Virus record (IMG/VR): IMGVR_UViG_3300042883_000475
Location: 1-28,324 of that record
Direction: 5' to 3' (one strand)
Source: a virus
DNA length: 28,324 nucleotides
The notes beneath the pieces are model-generated. The model had not been told where the DNA came from and searched no databases. It worked only from the letters and a program-made list of their open reading frames with translations. Of this stretch, positions 8,498 to 15,576 are shown piece by piece. The translations under genes were made by a program, and so were the position numbers. Numbering within the stretch: the stretch's first letter is position 1; every line of letters begins with the position of its first letter.

Positions 8498-8761
8498 TTA
8501 ACCAATAATTCTTTTAATTATATCGTAAGCTTCTTCAAGAGTTTCAAATGATTTATCTGGGATTAGTATACTATTATTAGCTACAATAACTGGTATTCGC
8601 TCAGATTGTGCCACATTGAATACTTTAAAGACTTCATCTTGATTATCTGGTAAGTCGATATCAACATATCTATATTCAACATTATTTTTTTCTAGGATTT
8701 CTTTCATTTCTTTACAATATGAACATCCTTCCATTCCAAAAACTCTTACATTATTTTTCAT
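8498..8761 (-). CDS. Glutaredoxin (CSYC dithiol)
   Basis: 87 residues, the usual size of a phage glutaredoxin. The first strand RVFGMEG is followed by the redox site C13-S-Y-C16 at the start of a helix. A second strand YRYVDIDLP follows, then the conserved cis-proline region R55-I-P57-V-I, and a C-terminal ETLEEAYDIIKRI helix. This is a complete thioredoxin fold with both active-site cysteines. In phages such proteins usually reduce ribonucleotide reductase to support nucleotide supply; no reductase is visible here, so the partner is inferred. Its ATG lies inside the end of the helicase gene (11-base overlap, ATGAAAAATAA), so the two are almost surely translated from one mRNA. The family call is secure. 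Confidence 0.9.
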   Translation of the reverse strand: MKNNVRVFGMEGCSYCKEMKEILEKNNVEYRYVDIDLPDNQDEVFKVFNVAQSERIPVIVANNSILIPDKSFETLEEAYDIIKRIIG

Positions 8762-11720
8762 CTTCTTCTAATATTTCATTAACCATTATATCAATTATTT
8801 CATTATCGGATAATTTATTACCACCGATAATCTTATTAATTATTTCTTTTTTATAATTTAATGTATGCCACATTTTAGTTATAATTGTATCGTTAAATAA
8901 GTTATAATATATTTTCACATTATTTTTTTGACCAATTCTGAAACATCGAAATTCTGATTGTTCCGAGTTGCCAGGTACCCAATCAAATGAATTAAATACA
9001 ACATAGTGTGCCCTAGTTAAAGTGATACCAACGCCAGCTGATATAATATTACCAATAAATACCATTGGACCATCTTCTCTATTTTGAAATTCATCTACTG
9101 AACGTTGTTTTTCTTTATCACTAAGTTGGCCATAATGCACAACACATTTATTACCATAATGATTAGCTAATGCTAGTAATTCTTCAGTAAAACATGTGAA
9201 TATAACTACTTTATTACCTTGTTCAATAATCTCATCAACTAATTCAATTGTATGTGGAATAGTTTCCATAGCCATATACTTTCTCAATAAGCCTAACTCA
9301 ACTAAATCTCTTTGGATATTAACAGTTTTTTTATTATTCTCTCTTTCAATCAAATAATCTTCCCATAACTGTTCATATTGTTTCTTCTGCTCTTTGGTTA
9401 AATCATTTATTAATGGTGTTACCGTTCTGTCTGGCATATCAACAAAATCCTCAGTTAATCGTCTTAAAAATATATTTCTAGTTTTAATCGATAACTCTTC
9501 AAGATTAGAAGCTCCATTCGTTAACCATACCTTCTTTTTAAAACCATTTTTTAACGTAGTGGTAATTTGTCTACCCTCACAGTATCTAGTAGCAAAATAC
9601 TTCCAATTTTCAGTTAATGGTGATTTAATCAATTTCAACAAATTAAAATAATCCATTGGTCTATTTGCAACTGGTGTACCACTCAATAACCATACTTTAT
9701 CAATAGTCTTGCATATGTCACTCATAATAGCCCCACGTTTACTATCTTTATTCTTTAAGTTATGTGCTTCATCGATAATACATAAATCAAATTTAGAATC
9801 TAATAAATGTTGGTTTTCAATTAAATGATATTTTTCTTTATTAGTTTCAGTTTTAATAGTATGGAAGTTTTTAAGAATATCATAATTAATAATTGTAAAT
9901 TTAGCATCTTTCCATTCTTTACCATTAATAATAGCTATATCAAATTCTTGATAATAATTAATTTCTCTTTGCCAATTTATTTTAACTGATGATGGACAAA
10001 CTATTAATATTTTTTTAGCTCCAGATTCTAACGCAGCGACAGTAGCTTGGAGCGTATTATGTGTTACTATACCATGTTCCATAACATATAATTTATCTGG
10101 AGCGTCAACTGATATACAAACAGTTTCAGCTTGACCACATGGTTCTATATTTTTAATGTATCTACCTACTTTATATTTTTTAGGTGTGTAATAAATATCA
10201 GCTTTTCGTTTTAACCTAAAAGGGTTAAATTGTTCTGGCATCTTAATATTTAATCTATAAGCTCTTTTACATTCAACAATAGTACCATCTTCTTTTTTAT
10301 ATTTTCCAATTTTACTACTTTTTCTAACTATACCACCTAAAGAATGTACTATCTCTGCAACATCATTAGCTAATCTTTCTGATACTGTACAATATTCAGT
10401 TCCAGTAAACCCATTATTTTTTGATTTACAACAATGTCCATCAGTATCCATTAACCCTTGTAATATTGCGAGTCTATTTTCAATACTAGAATATTTATAA
10501 ATATCTGGGATAAATTTAGTATCTGAACGAGTATTTTCTAACTTTAATTCTTTTAAATCATTACTATGGTAATTAATGTGCGCTATTCGTTTATTATCAG
10601 AAGATTTATACTCAGTTAATAATACATTTTGAAATAATTCATCAAAGTCATCTTTATGTAATTGTATAATAATAGCAGATGATTTAGTAAAATGACCATC
10701 ACCCAAAGATAATCCTAATAAATAAGGTTCAATAGGTAACACATCATTATTTTCAAAATGAATAGGACTAACAATCGGTATTTGCCATTTGTTATTACCG
10801 TTTGGTTCCTTATAATAAGTTTTAAATTTGTAAGGTCTTTTTTCATTCCAACCAGTACCTTTTTGTTTTAATACTAGATTTTCATCCAACATTTGTTCGG
10901 TACTTATAGTAACATAACGATTTTCTCTATTTTTAGAATTTTCACCAGAGTTATTAGTCGATACTGTCCATAAATGAGAACCGTCAGTTACTATATTATA
11001 ACCATCATTAAATGTTATTTTATATATGTCTTTAACACCTTGTGGAAATACACCAGTTATATTACATGGTTTACCATTTGAACCTATAATTCTATCACCT
11101 ACTTTTAAATCACCAAAACATTTAAGTCCATTAGGTGTTATAGCTAGCGCTGTAGTGATAATCCCTTTACCAGCGCCCATTTCGTCAGCTAGAATGGCTC
11201 CATTCTTAGTTAGAAGGAATTTAATACCATCTTTTTGTAAATCCAATACTTTCCTTCCAACTGTACCATTCATGTTCTTAAATTTATCTAATTTTTCATA
11301 TTTATCAAAATCAACTTCAATATTAATTTCTTCAAAGTATGGGTCATCTAATACTTGTGTTTTAGGTAAGAAATACATTTCAGATTTCTCTTGATTTCTT
11401 TTTAATTTACCATAAACATGAAATGTTTTATCTGAATCAGCTAATATATATTCAATTAAAATTTTCTCAGGTACAAATGTAAGTTTTTCTTGTTTTTTTA
11501 ATTCTTCACCTAAATATTCAGTAATAGCCACAATTTTATTAATTAAAATTGGTTCTTTTTTATGATTATCTATTATGTAATTACTTTGTGTATCGGTAAG
11601 ATTAATTTTACCAACTTTAATTAATTTTTTCTTTAATAGTTTAATATAAGGATTTTTACCATCATACTCTTTAAGTATTGTGATTGCTGAATATCCCTTT
11701 ATATCGTTTAAGTTTATCAA
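8751..11720 (-). CDS. SNF2-family DEAH helicase/ATPase precursor interrupted by an intein
   Basis: 989-residue precursor; 619 residues after removal of the intein (186-555). Extein motifs: Walker A ADEMGAGK (178-185) rejoined to TLQA (556 on), Ia LIVCPSSVKINW, II IIDEAH (D650-H653), III LLSGTP (678-682), then in the second RecA-like lobe VVIFTCFTEE, VHYGQLSDKEK, SAGVGITLT (894-902) and motif VI QSEFRCFRIGQ (921-931). This is the Swi2/Snf2 (SMARCAL1-like) set, consistent with a DNA-remodelling or annealing ATPase in phage replication or recombination. The N-terminal 150 residues are charged and unassigned. There is no ATG before residue 115, so the start shown is TTG; an ATT lies immediately before it. 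It heads the minus-strand operon with glutaredoxin. ATPase activity should depend on splicing, because the intein splits the phosphate-binding loop. Confidence 0.9.
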   Translation of the reverse strand: MINLNDIKGYSAITILKEYDGKNPYIKLLKKKLIKVGKINLTDTQSNYIIDNHKKEPILINKIVAITEYLGEELKKQEKLTFVPEKILIEYILADSDKTFHVYGKLKRNQEKSEMYFLPKTQVLDDPYFEEINIEVDFDKYEKLDKFKNMNGTVGRKVLDLQKDGIKFLLTKNGAILADEMGAGKGIITTALAITPNGLKCFGDLKVGDRIIGSNGKPCNITGVFPQGVKDIYKITFNDGYNIVTDGSHLWTVSTNNSGENSKNRENRYVTISTEQMLDENLVLKQKGTGWNEKRPYKFKTYYKEPNGNNKWQIPIVSPIHFENNDVLPIEPYLLGLSLGDGHFTKSSAIIIQLHKDDFDELFQNVLLTEYKSSDNKRIAHINYHSNDLKELKLENTRSDTKFIPDIYKYSSIENRLAILQGLMDTDGHCCKSKNNGFTGTEYCTVSERLANDVAEIVHSLGGIVRKSSKIGKYKKEDGTIVECKRAYRLNIKMPEQFNPFRLKRKADIYYTPKKYKVGRYIKNIEPCGQAETVCISVDAPDKLYVMEHGIVTHNTLQATVAALESGAKKILIVCPSSVKINWQREINYYQEFDIAIINGKEWKDAKFTIINYDILKNFHTIKTETNKEKYHLIENQHLLDSKFDLCIIDEAHNLKNKDSKRGAIMSDICKTIDKVWLLSGTPVANRPMDYFNLLKLIKSPLTENWKYFATRYCEGRQITTTLKNGFKKKVWLTNGASNLEELSIKTRNIFLRRLTEDFVDMPDRTVTPLINDLTKEQKKQYEQLWEDYLIERENNKKTVNIQRDLVELGLLRKYMAMETIPHTIELVDEIIEQGNKVVIFTCFTEELLALANHYGNKCVVHYGQLSDKEKQRSVDEFQNREDGPMVFIGNIISAGVGITLTRAHYVVFNSFDWVPGNSEQSEFRCFRIGQKNNVKIYYNLFNDTIITKMWHTLNYKKEIINKIIGGNKLSDNEIIDIMVNEILEEDEK
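10056..11165 (-). mobile_element. Intein with LAGLIDADG endonuclease; class 3-type splicing residues, Gly at position 1
   Basis: Precursor residues 186-555 (370 residues). Removing them restores GAGK-TLQA, so the N-junction is K185/G186 and the C-junction is N555/T556. Hint features: block A GIITTALAITPNG, then GDLKVGDRIIG; block B ending SHLW (H249, W251); block F TVCISV (C535); block G GIVTHN (T553, H554, N555) with T556 at +1. Position 1 is Gly instead of Cys or Ser. Trp in block B, Cys in block F and Thr in block G match the noncontiguous WCT triplet of class 3 inteins, where the block F cysteine replaces residue 1 as first nucleophile. Two LAGLIDADG-type motifs, LLGLSLGDG (334-342) and LQGLMDTDG (420-428), keep acidic residues, so the homing endonuclease may be active. 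Host-gene target: the P-loop codons. Confidence 0.88.
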
Positions 11721-11760
11721 AATTATATTATATTTTATTTCTTAAATTATAGTTTTAAAG

Positions 11761-11770
11761 AATAAATATA
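11761..11770 (-). promoter_or_regulatory. Candidate promoter element before the helicase operon
   Basis: The minus strand reads TATATTTATT about 45 bases before the TTG start of the helicase, followed by an AT-rich leader. It is one arm of the divergent 11721-11841 spacer. Confidence 0.35.
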
Positions 11771-11802
11771 ACCATTTTTAAAATAAAATCAAGTATTAAA
11801 GA

Positions 11803-11829
11803 CATATTTATGTTTTCGTTAATATTTAT
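11803..11829 (+). promoter_or_regulatory. Two copies of the promoter-like element before the 174-residue gene
   Basis: CATATTTAT (11803-11811) and AATATTTAT (11821-11829) lie 18 bases apart upstream of the ATG at 11842. The nearer copy begins 21 bases before the start codon. The spacer therefore holds elements facing both ways. Confidence 0.4.
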
Positions 11830-11841
11830 GAATAAAAACTT

Positions 11842-12366
11842 ATGGCAACACCAAGGAAGATTCCTATCACGAGAGTGAATAAATTTTTTTCTAGTTCAGA
11901 ATTTGAATTAGAAATTGGGTTCGGTAGAGAAAGTCTTGAAGCTGATGGTAATTTTACCATTATACTTTATCGTGTTGATAGAATTAATACAGCATCTGAT
12001 AGTGTTTATAATGAAGCGTCTATGGATGAAATTAAATATTTACCACCTATAGAATTAAAAGTTCTTCCAATTATGAACGAACCTGAAAATAAAGCATATA
12101 ATACTGGTGCTGGTGGTCTTAGGTATTTACAAGATGGTCAATTTACATTTGGTGTTTATGATTCTCAATTAATTGATTTAGATGTTGAAATATCATATGG
12201 TGATTATATAGGTTATCCAGTTACAGAAGATGAAGTAAGATTCTTTTCAGTAGCTAATGATGGTAGAAAAAATTACGATAATAAACACACTATATTAGGT
12301 TATAAGGGTGCATTTAGAACTGTTGTTTGTGCTCCAGTGGATGATAATGAATTTCGTTCTTATTAA
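11842..12366 (+). CDS. Virion structural protein, probable neck/head-completion component
   Basis: 174 residues, no signal peptide or membrane segment. The sequence is beta-rich with acidic loops: an early FELEIGFGRE strand, IILYRVDRIN, then YLPPIELKVLPIMNEPENKAYN (read in two parts), GQFTFGVYDSQL and GDYIGYPVTEDEVRFF. The order of an N-terminal strand pair, PIEL/VLP strand, FTFGVYD strand and a GDYIGY loop recalls small neck proteins of the T4 gp14 type, but no diagnostic residue is certain. It starts a plus-strand run with the 277-residue protein 11 bases later, both near the gp13-like gene on the opposite strand, so head-tail joining is the likely setting. Function is inference. Confidence 0.5.
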   Translation: MATPRKIPITRVNKFFSSSEFELEIGFGRESLEADGNFTIILYRVDRINTASDSVYNEASMDEIKYLPPIELKVLPIMNEPENKAYNTGAGGLRYLQDGQFTFGVYDSQLIDLDVEISYGDYIGYPVTEDEVRFFSVANDGRKNYDNKHTILGYKGAFRTVVCAPVDDNEFRSY

Positions 12367-12377
12367 AAAAAATTAAC

Positions 12378-13211
12378 ATGGCAAATCTTCCAAAAGGCTT
12401 TAGAAAGGATATTAATTTTATAAATCAACATGTTGGTTTTGAACAACGTCAAGATATTCTTGATGATATAGCTGATAAAAGTACATTTTTACCTAGAGGT
12501 ATTAGTTATGAAGATGTTGACCAAAGATTTATAGAATTTGTTGAAAATGATTTAGAAATAGTTATTGATGGTGAAAAAGTACCAGTAATATTTTTAACAT
12601 TACAAAGATGGTCTGAATTTAGTAAAACTTGGCAAATTTCTGATAAATTTAAAAATATTAAGATGCCTTTTATTACTGTGGTTAGACAACCTAATCCACA
12701 AGTTGGAACTAATCAAGCTGGGTTGTATAATATACCTGGTAGACAGAATTATACATATATGAAAGTACCAACATTTGAAGGTGGTAGAAGAGGTGTTGAT
12801 ACTTATAAAATACCTCAACCAGTTTCAGTTGATTTTCTATATGAAGTTAGATTATTTTGTAATAGAATGAGAGATTTAAATAAATTAAATTATAAAGTTC
12901 AACAAGCTTTTCAATCGATACAATTTTACGTTAAAGTTAATGGTCATCCAATGCCTATAGTGTTAGAAAATATTGGTGATGAAAGTAATATAGATGATTT
13001 TGAAAATAGAAGATTTTATGTTCAACCAATTGAAATGAAATTAATTGGTTACGTTCAAGATTCAGATAAATTTGAAATAATCCCATCAATAAATAGAGCA
13101 ATGATTATGCTAGAAATTGATAGTAAAATTATACCTAAAATTAATTTTGAAGTTGTTAAGAGAAGTACAACATTGTTGTATAGTTTTGTGTATAAATCTA
13201 AATCAGATTGA
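12378..13211 (+). CDS. Conserved virion protein, possible tail-terminator/tail-completion protein
   Basis: 277 residues, close to T4 gp15 (272). Recognisable stretches are VPVIFLTLQRWSEF (68-81), NIKMPFITVVRQPNP (93-107), GTNQAGLYNIPGR (110-122), a VPTFEGGRRGVDTYKIPQP segment (130-148) and VDFLYEVRLFCNRMRDLN (151-168), followed by DESNIDDFENRRFYVQ. I remember this arrangement as common in large phage genomes without a settled name. The basic, Pro/Gly-rich middle and position after a neck-type gene suggest a tail-completion or terminator role, which is inference. The gene ends in TGA, the only TGA among the genes of this window, and that TGA overlaps a potential ATT start of the next small gene. 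Confidence 0.5.
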   Translation: MANLPKGFRKDINFINQHVGFEQRQDILDDIADKSTFLPRGISYEDVDQRFIEFVENDLEIVIDGEKVPVIFLTLQRWSEFSKTWQISDKFKNIKMPFITVVRQPNPQVGTNQAGLYNIPGRQNYTYMKVPTFEGGRRGVDTYKIPQPVSVDFLYEVRLFCNRMRDLNKLNYKVQQAFQSIQFYVKVNGHPMPIVLENIGDESNIDDFENRRFYVQPIEMKLIGYVQDSDKFEIIPSINRAMIMLEIDSKIIPKINFEVVKRSTTLLYSFVYKSKSD

Positions 13212-13389
13212 TAGTATTGAAAACATAAGTAACATACAAATTATTGTTGATAATATTGAAGTATTTAATGGGTTACAATTACCAATTGGTTCTTTAATAA
13301 TAATAGACGCTGGTTCAAATGTTTATGTTAAAGTTAATAAGAACTTTTTCGATACTAGTAAATTTATCTTAACATCAAATATATTATAA
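13207..13389 (+). CDS. Small hypothetical protein with a non-ATG start, coupled to the upstream gene
   Basis: About 60 residues in the +1 frame relative to the upstream gene. It has a hydrophobic, beta-like composition (NIQIIVDNIEVFNG, SLIIIDAGSNVYVKVNK, then FFDTSKFILTSNIL) and ends two bases before the ATG of the next gene. No ATG occurs in frame. ATT at 13207 overlaps the upstream stop as ATTGA, mimicking the ATGA of coupled genes; TTG at 13186 is an alternative. The frame is also open upstream to 13117, so a +1 frameshift extension of the 277-residue protein is possible but no slippery site is apparent. Tight packing on both sides and protein-like sequence favour a real gene. Role unknown; the fibre genes downstream suggest a structural or assembly protein. 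Confidence 0.45.
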   Translation: MDSIENISNIQIIVDNIEVFNGLQLPIGSLIIIDAGSNVYVKVNKNFFDTSKFILTSNIL

Positions 13390-13390
13390 T

Positions 13391-13927
13391 ATGAGCCAGA
13401 ATAGAAATACAAATGTAACTCAAACTTTTATTGTTGAATCAAATGGTGATAACATACCAGTATTTTCAGCTTGTACTGGTATTTACTCTAACAATATACT
13501 TTCTTGTAGTGGTAATACTCAGATATTTATGGGTACTGATTTTATTACCTTTAGTGGTAATATGCAGACTGATTATAATTTAATTGCAAATGGTATTTCA
13601 TCAAATAATATTTCAGCATGTACAGCAGTTAATACTAATACTATTGTTTCGTGTAGTGGTGATTCTATAATTAATTTATCTAGTGGATATACTCAATTTA
13701 ACACAGATATTACACCTAAAATTGATGCTAGTATTAATATTGGTATCCCAGCTAAAAGATTTAGAGATGTGAATACGGTTAGTGGTACATCTAGTGTTTG
13801 GACATCTATAGTAAAAATTAATACACCTACATTAGATTTAGGTTTAGATAGTCAAAATAATTTAAGACAAATAACCGCTAATAATTCGGTAATTATGGAT
13901 GATACATTGAATGGTGGTAATTTTTAA
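13391..13927 (+). CDS. Short tail-fibre protein with a 49-residue internal duplication
   Basis: 178 residues. Two copies of a module with SACT and SCSG landmarks are offset by 49 residues (S26-A-C28-T and S75-A-C77-T; C39 and C88), giving four cysteines where the other fibres have almost none. The C-terminal third contains NIGIPAKRFRDV followed by SGTSSVWTS, a segment typical of phage fibre shafts before a trimerisation tip. The last residues, DDTLNGGNF, match the end of the neighbouring fibre (GDTLDGGFY). It begins one base after the stop of the small upstream gene and lacks its own promoter-like element, so it is part of the 11842 transcription unit. Fibre assignment is good; its exact place in the fibre is unknown. 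Confidence 0.65.
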   Translation: MSQNRNTNVTQTFIVESNGDNIPVFSACTGIYSNNILSCSGNTQIFMGTDFITFSGNMQTDYNLIANGISSNNISACTAVNTNTIVSCSGDSIINLSSGYTQFNTDITPKIDASINIGIPAKRFRDVNTVSGTSSVWTSIVKINTPTLDLGLDSQNNLRQITANNSVIMDDTLNGGNF

Positions 13928-13938
13928 AACATAATAAC

Positions 13939-13948
13939 ATATTTATAA
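13939..13948 (+). promoter_or_regulatory. Candidate promoter element before the 480-residue fibre
   Basis: ATATTTATAA in the 62-base spacer after the short fibre, 51 bases before the ATG at 13990, followed by (AAT)-rich leader. Confidence 0.35.
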
Positions 13949-13989
13949 TTAATAATAATAATAATATATTCATATAAAAACAAATAAAA

Positions 13990-15432
13990 ATGGCAAATAG
14001 AAGTACAAGGTTTATTTTAAAAAATAATACAAATTCAACAGCACCTTTTTCTGGTGCTACATTATTGGTTGGTGAACCAATAGTTAACACTGCTGCTGGT
14101 ATAATGATGTTCTCTGGTGTTACTAGTGGAACAAATGATTGGGTACCAGCTGGTGATGGTGGAAATGGTAATTTCTTTGAGGTTGGTTCTAATCTTTATA
14201 ATTTAAAAATTAGAAATAAAATTACTGAATATAGTGGTGTAACAAACTTAACTGGTAAATTCTTATCTGGTACTACTGATGGGTTTGTTTTAGCTGATAT
14301 TTCAGGGATTTCTGGTGTTGATACATATATTACTGGGTTTACATACAATAATAACTTATTAACAATTAAACAAAATGTTGGTCAAGCTGATTTAACAGCA
14401 TTGATAAATACAATGACTGGTTTAACTGTTAATGGTACTTTATCAGCAACAACATATGTAGGTAATGGTTCTGGTCTTACTGGTCTTTCTACAGTTACTG
14501 GTGGTACACCAAACAATACAACAAGAGTATATACATTCACAAATAGTACTGGTGGTACATTCAATGTTGATTCGTTGCTTGATGTTGTTGTAACTGGTGG
14601 TACGGTTTCTTATGTTGATGCAGCTGGAACTGCTACGTTTACAAATAGTACTGGCGGAACATTTAGTGTAACTGGATTTAGAGATATATACACAACTGGT
14701 GCTACTTACAATGCTGGTACTGCTACGTTCACCAATAATACTGGTGGTACGTATACGTTGACTGGTATTAATTCAACAGATACATATGTAACTGGTTTGA
14801 CATACAATTCAGCAAGTAATTTGATTACTTTATCACAAAACCAAGGGCAAGTAGATAAAACAATAAACATTACAGTAATGTCTGGTTTAACGTTATCTAA
14901 CTTGACAGCTGGTAGAGTTCCTTATGTTGGTACTGGTGGTTTGTTGACTGATGAAGCTGGATTTACATATGATGCTGGAACAAATACATTTAGTGTTCCT
15001 TCAGATGGTACAGTTAATGTTGGTACTGGTGGTTTAAATGTTGCTGGTGATGCGGTAATTCAAGGTTCATTAACAGTATTTGGTCCTTCAGTTTCAGCAT
15101 TTACTAGTCAATTATATGTAGAAGACGATAATATCATACTTAACTATAACCCAACTGGAAATACAATTGCTACGTCTGTTGGTGCTGGTTGGACAATTCA
15201 AGATGGTTCAGGTATTGCAAATACAGCAACAACATTAAATATTGGTGTATCTTACTTAAACCCTAATTTTTCACCTAATACTGAATACACTGCTGCAACT
15301 GGTAATGAAAATAGAAACTTTTATTCTTCAATTGGTGATATTGTAATTAGAAATACAAATGGTGATTCAAATGCACCTAATGGAGTTAGAGTTCTTGCTG
15401 ATGGAGATACATTAGATGGGGGTTTTTATTAA
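13990..15432 (+). CDS. Tail fibre protein
   Basis: 480 residues. The N-terminus (1-55: MANRSTRFILKN, LLVGEPIVNTA, FSGVTSG) is related to that of the 1084-residue fibre at 15577 and is probably the attachment domain, of the LLLGELxLNT type seen in many phage fibres. The middle consists of repeated beta modules built on F-T-N-(S/N)-T-G-G-T-(F/Y) around residues 185-250 and DTYVTGLTYN segments, typical of fibre shafts. The C-terminal 110 residues (LYVEDDNIILNYNPTGN through GDIVIRNTNG) end in DGDTLDGGFY, like the preceding protein. Low-complexity Gly/Thr/Asn composition, no Cys. A hairpin terminator lies about 45 bases beyond the stop. Confidence 0.75.
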   Translation: MANRSTRFILKNNTNSTAPFSGATLLVGEPIVNTAAGIMMFSGVTSGTNDWVPAGDGGNGNFFEVGSNLYNLKIRNKITEYSGVTNLTGKFLSGTTDGFVLADISGISGVDTYITGFTYNNNLLTIKQNVGQADLTALINTMTGLTVNGTLSATTYVGNGSGLTGLSTVTGGTPNNTTRVYTFTNSTGGTFNVDSLLDVVVTGGTVSYVDAAGTATFTNSTGGTFSVTGFRDIYTTGATYNAGTATFTNNTGGTYTLTGINSTDTYVTGLTYNSASNLITLSQNQGQVDKTINITVMSGLTLSNLTAGRVPYVGTGGLLTDEAGFTYDAGTNTFSVPSDGTVNVGTGGLNVAGDAVIQGSLTVFGPSVSAFTSQLYVEDDNIILNYNPTGNTIATSVGAGWTIQDGSGIANTATTLNIGVSYLNPNFSPNTEYTAATGNENRNFYSSIGDIVIRNTNGDSNAPNGVRVLADGDTLDGGFY

Positions 15433-15476
15433 CGTTGACCGAGGAAAGTATTTACTTTAAAAATATAACAATTATA

Positions 15477-15504
15477 ATATGCACAATTCAAGGATTGTGC
15501 ATAT
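15477..15504 (+). terminator. Intrinsic terminator between fibre genes
   Basis: A perfect 11-bp stem, ATATGCACAAT with ATTGTGCATAT, encloses the loop TCAAGG and is followed by TTATTTTAT. It separates the 480- and 1084-residue fibre genes. Confidence 0.75.
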
Positions 15505-15511
15505 TTATTTT
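15501..15511 (+). promoter_or_regulatory. Candidate promoter element overlapping the terminator stem
   Basis: ATATTTATTTT begins in the 3' arm of the terminator and is 76 bases before the ATG at 15577. It is the most distant copy of the element; the leader between contains the palindrome at 15540-15551. Confidence 0.25.
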
Positions 15512-15539
15512 ATAGAGGTTACATAACCCAAAAATATAA

Positions 15540-15551
15540 CTCTATATAGAG
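15540..15551. other. Perfect 12-bp palindrome CTCTATATAGAG in the leader of the large fibre
   Basis: CTCTATATAGAG followed by ATTTTT, 26 bases before the fibre ATG. It may be a second weak hairpin, a leader structure or a protein-binding site. No function can be assigned from sequence. Confidence 0.3.
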
Positions 15552-15576
15552 ATTTTTAAGACATACCATTATATAC

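Noticed and set aside
8751-11720. Group I or II intron instead of an intein in the helicase
   Set aside because: The insert is in frame, begins and ends with intein blocks A, B, F and G, and ends in HN followed by Thr. No intron structure is needed.
3914-11725. TAATTTTG just before the helicase TTG read as a host-type -7 box
   Set aside because: It overlaps the start codon itself, and no TTG box lies 19-21 bases upstream. Transcription would begin inside the coding region.
13117-13211. Translation of the small gene from TTG 13117
   Set aside because: That stretch lies inside the well-supported 277-residue gene in another frame and reads as a biased, low-quality peptide. The protein-like sequence begins only near 13207.
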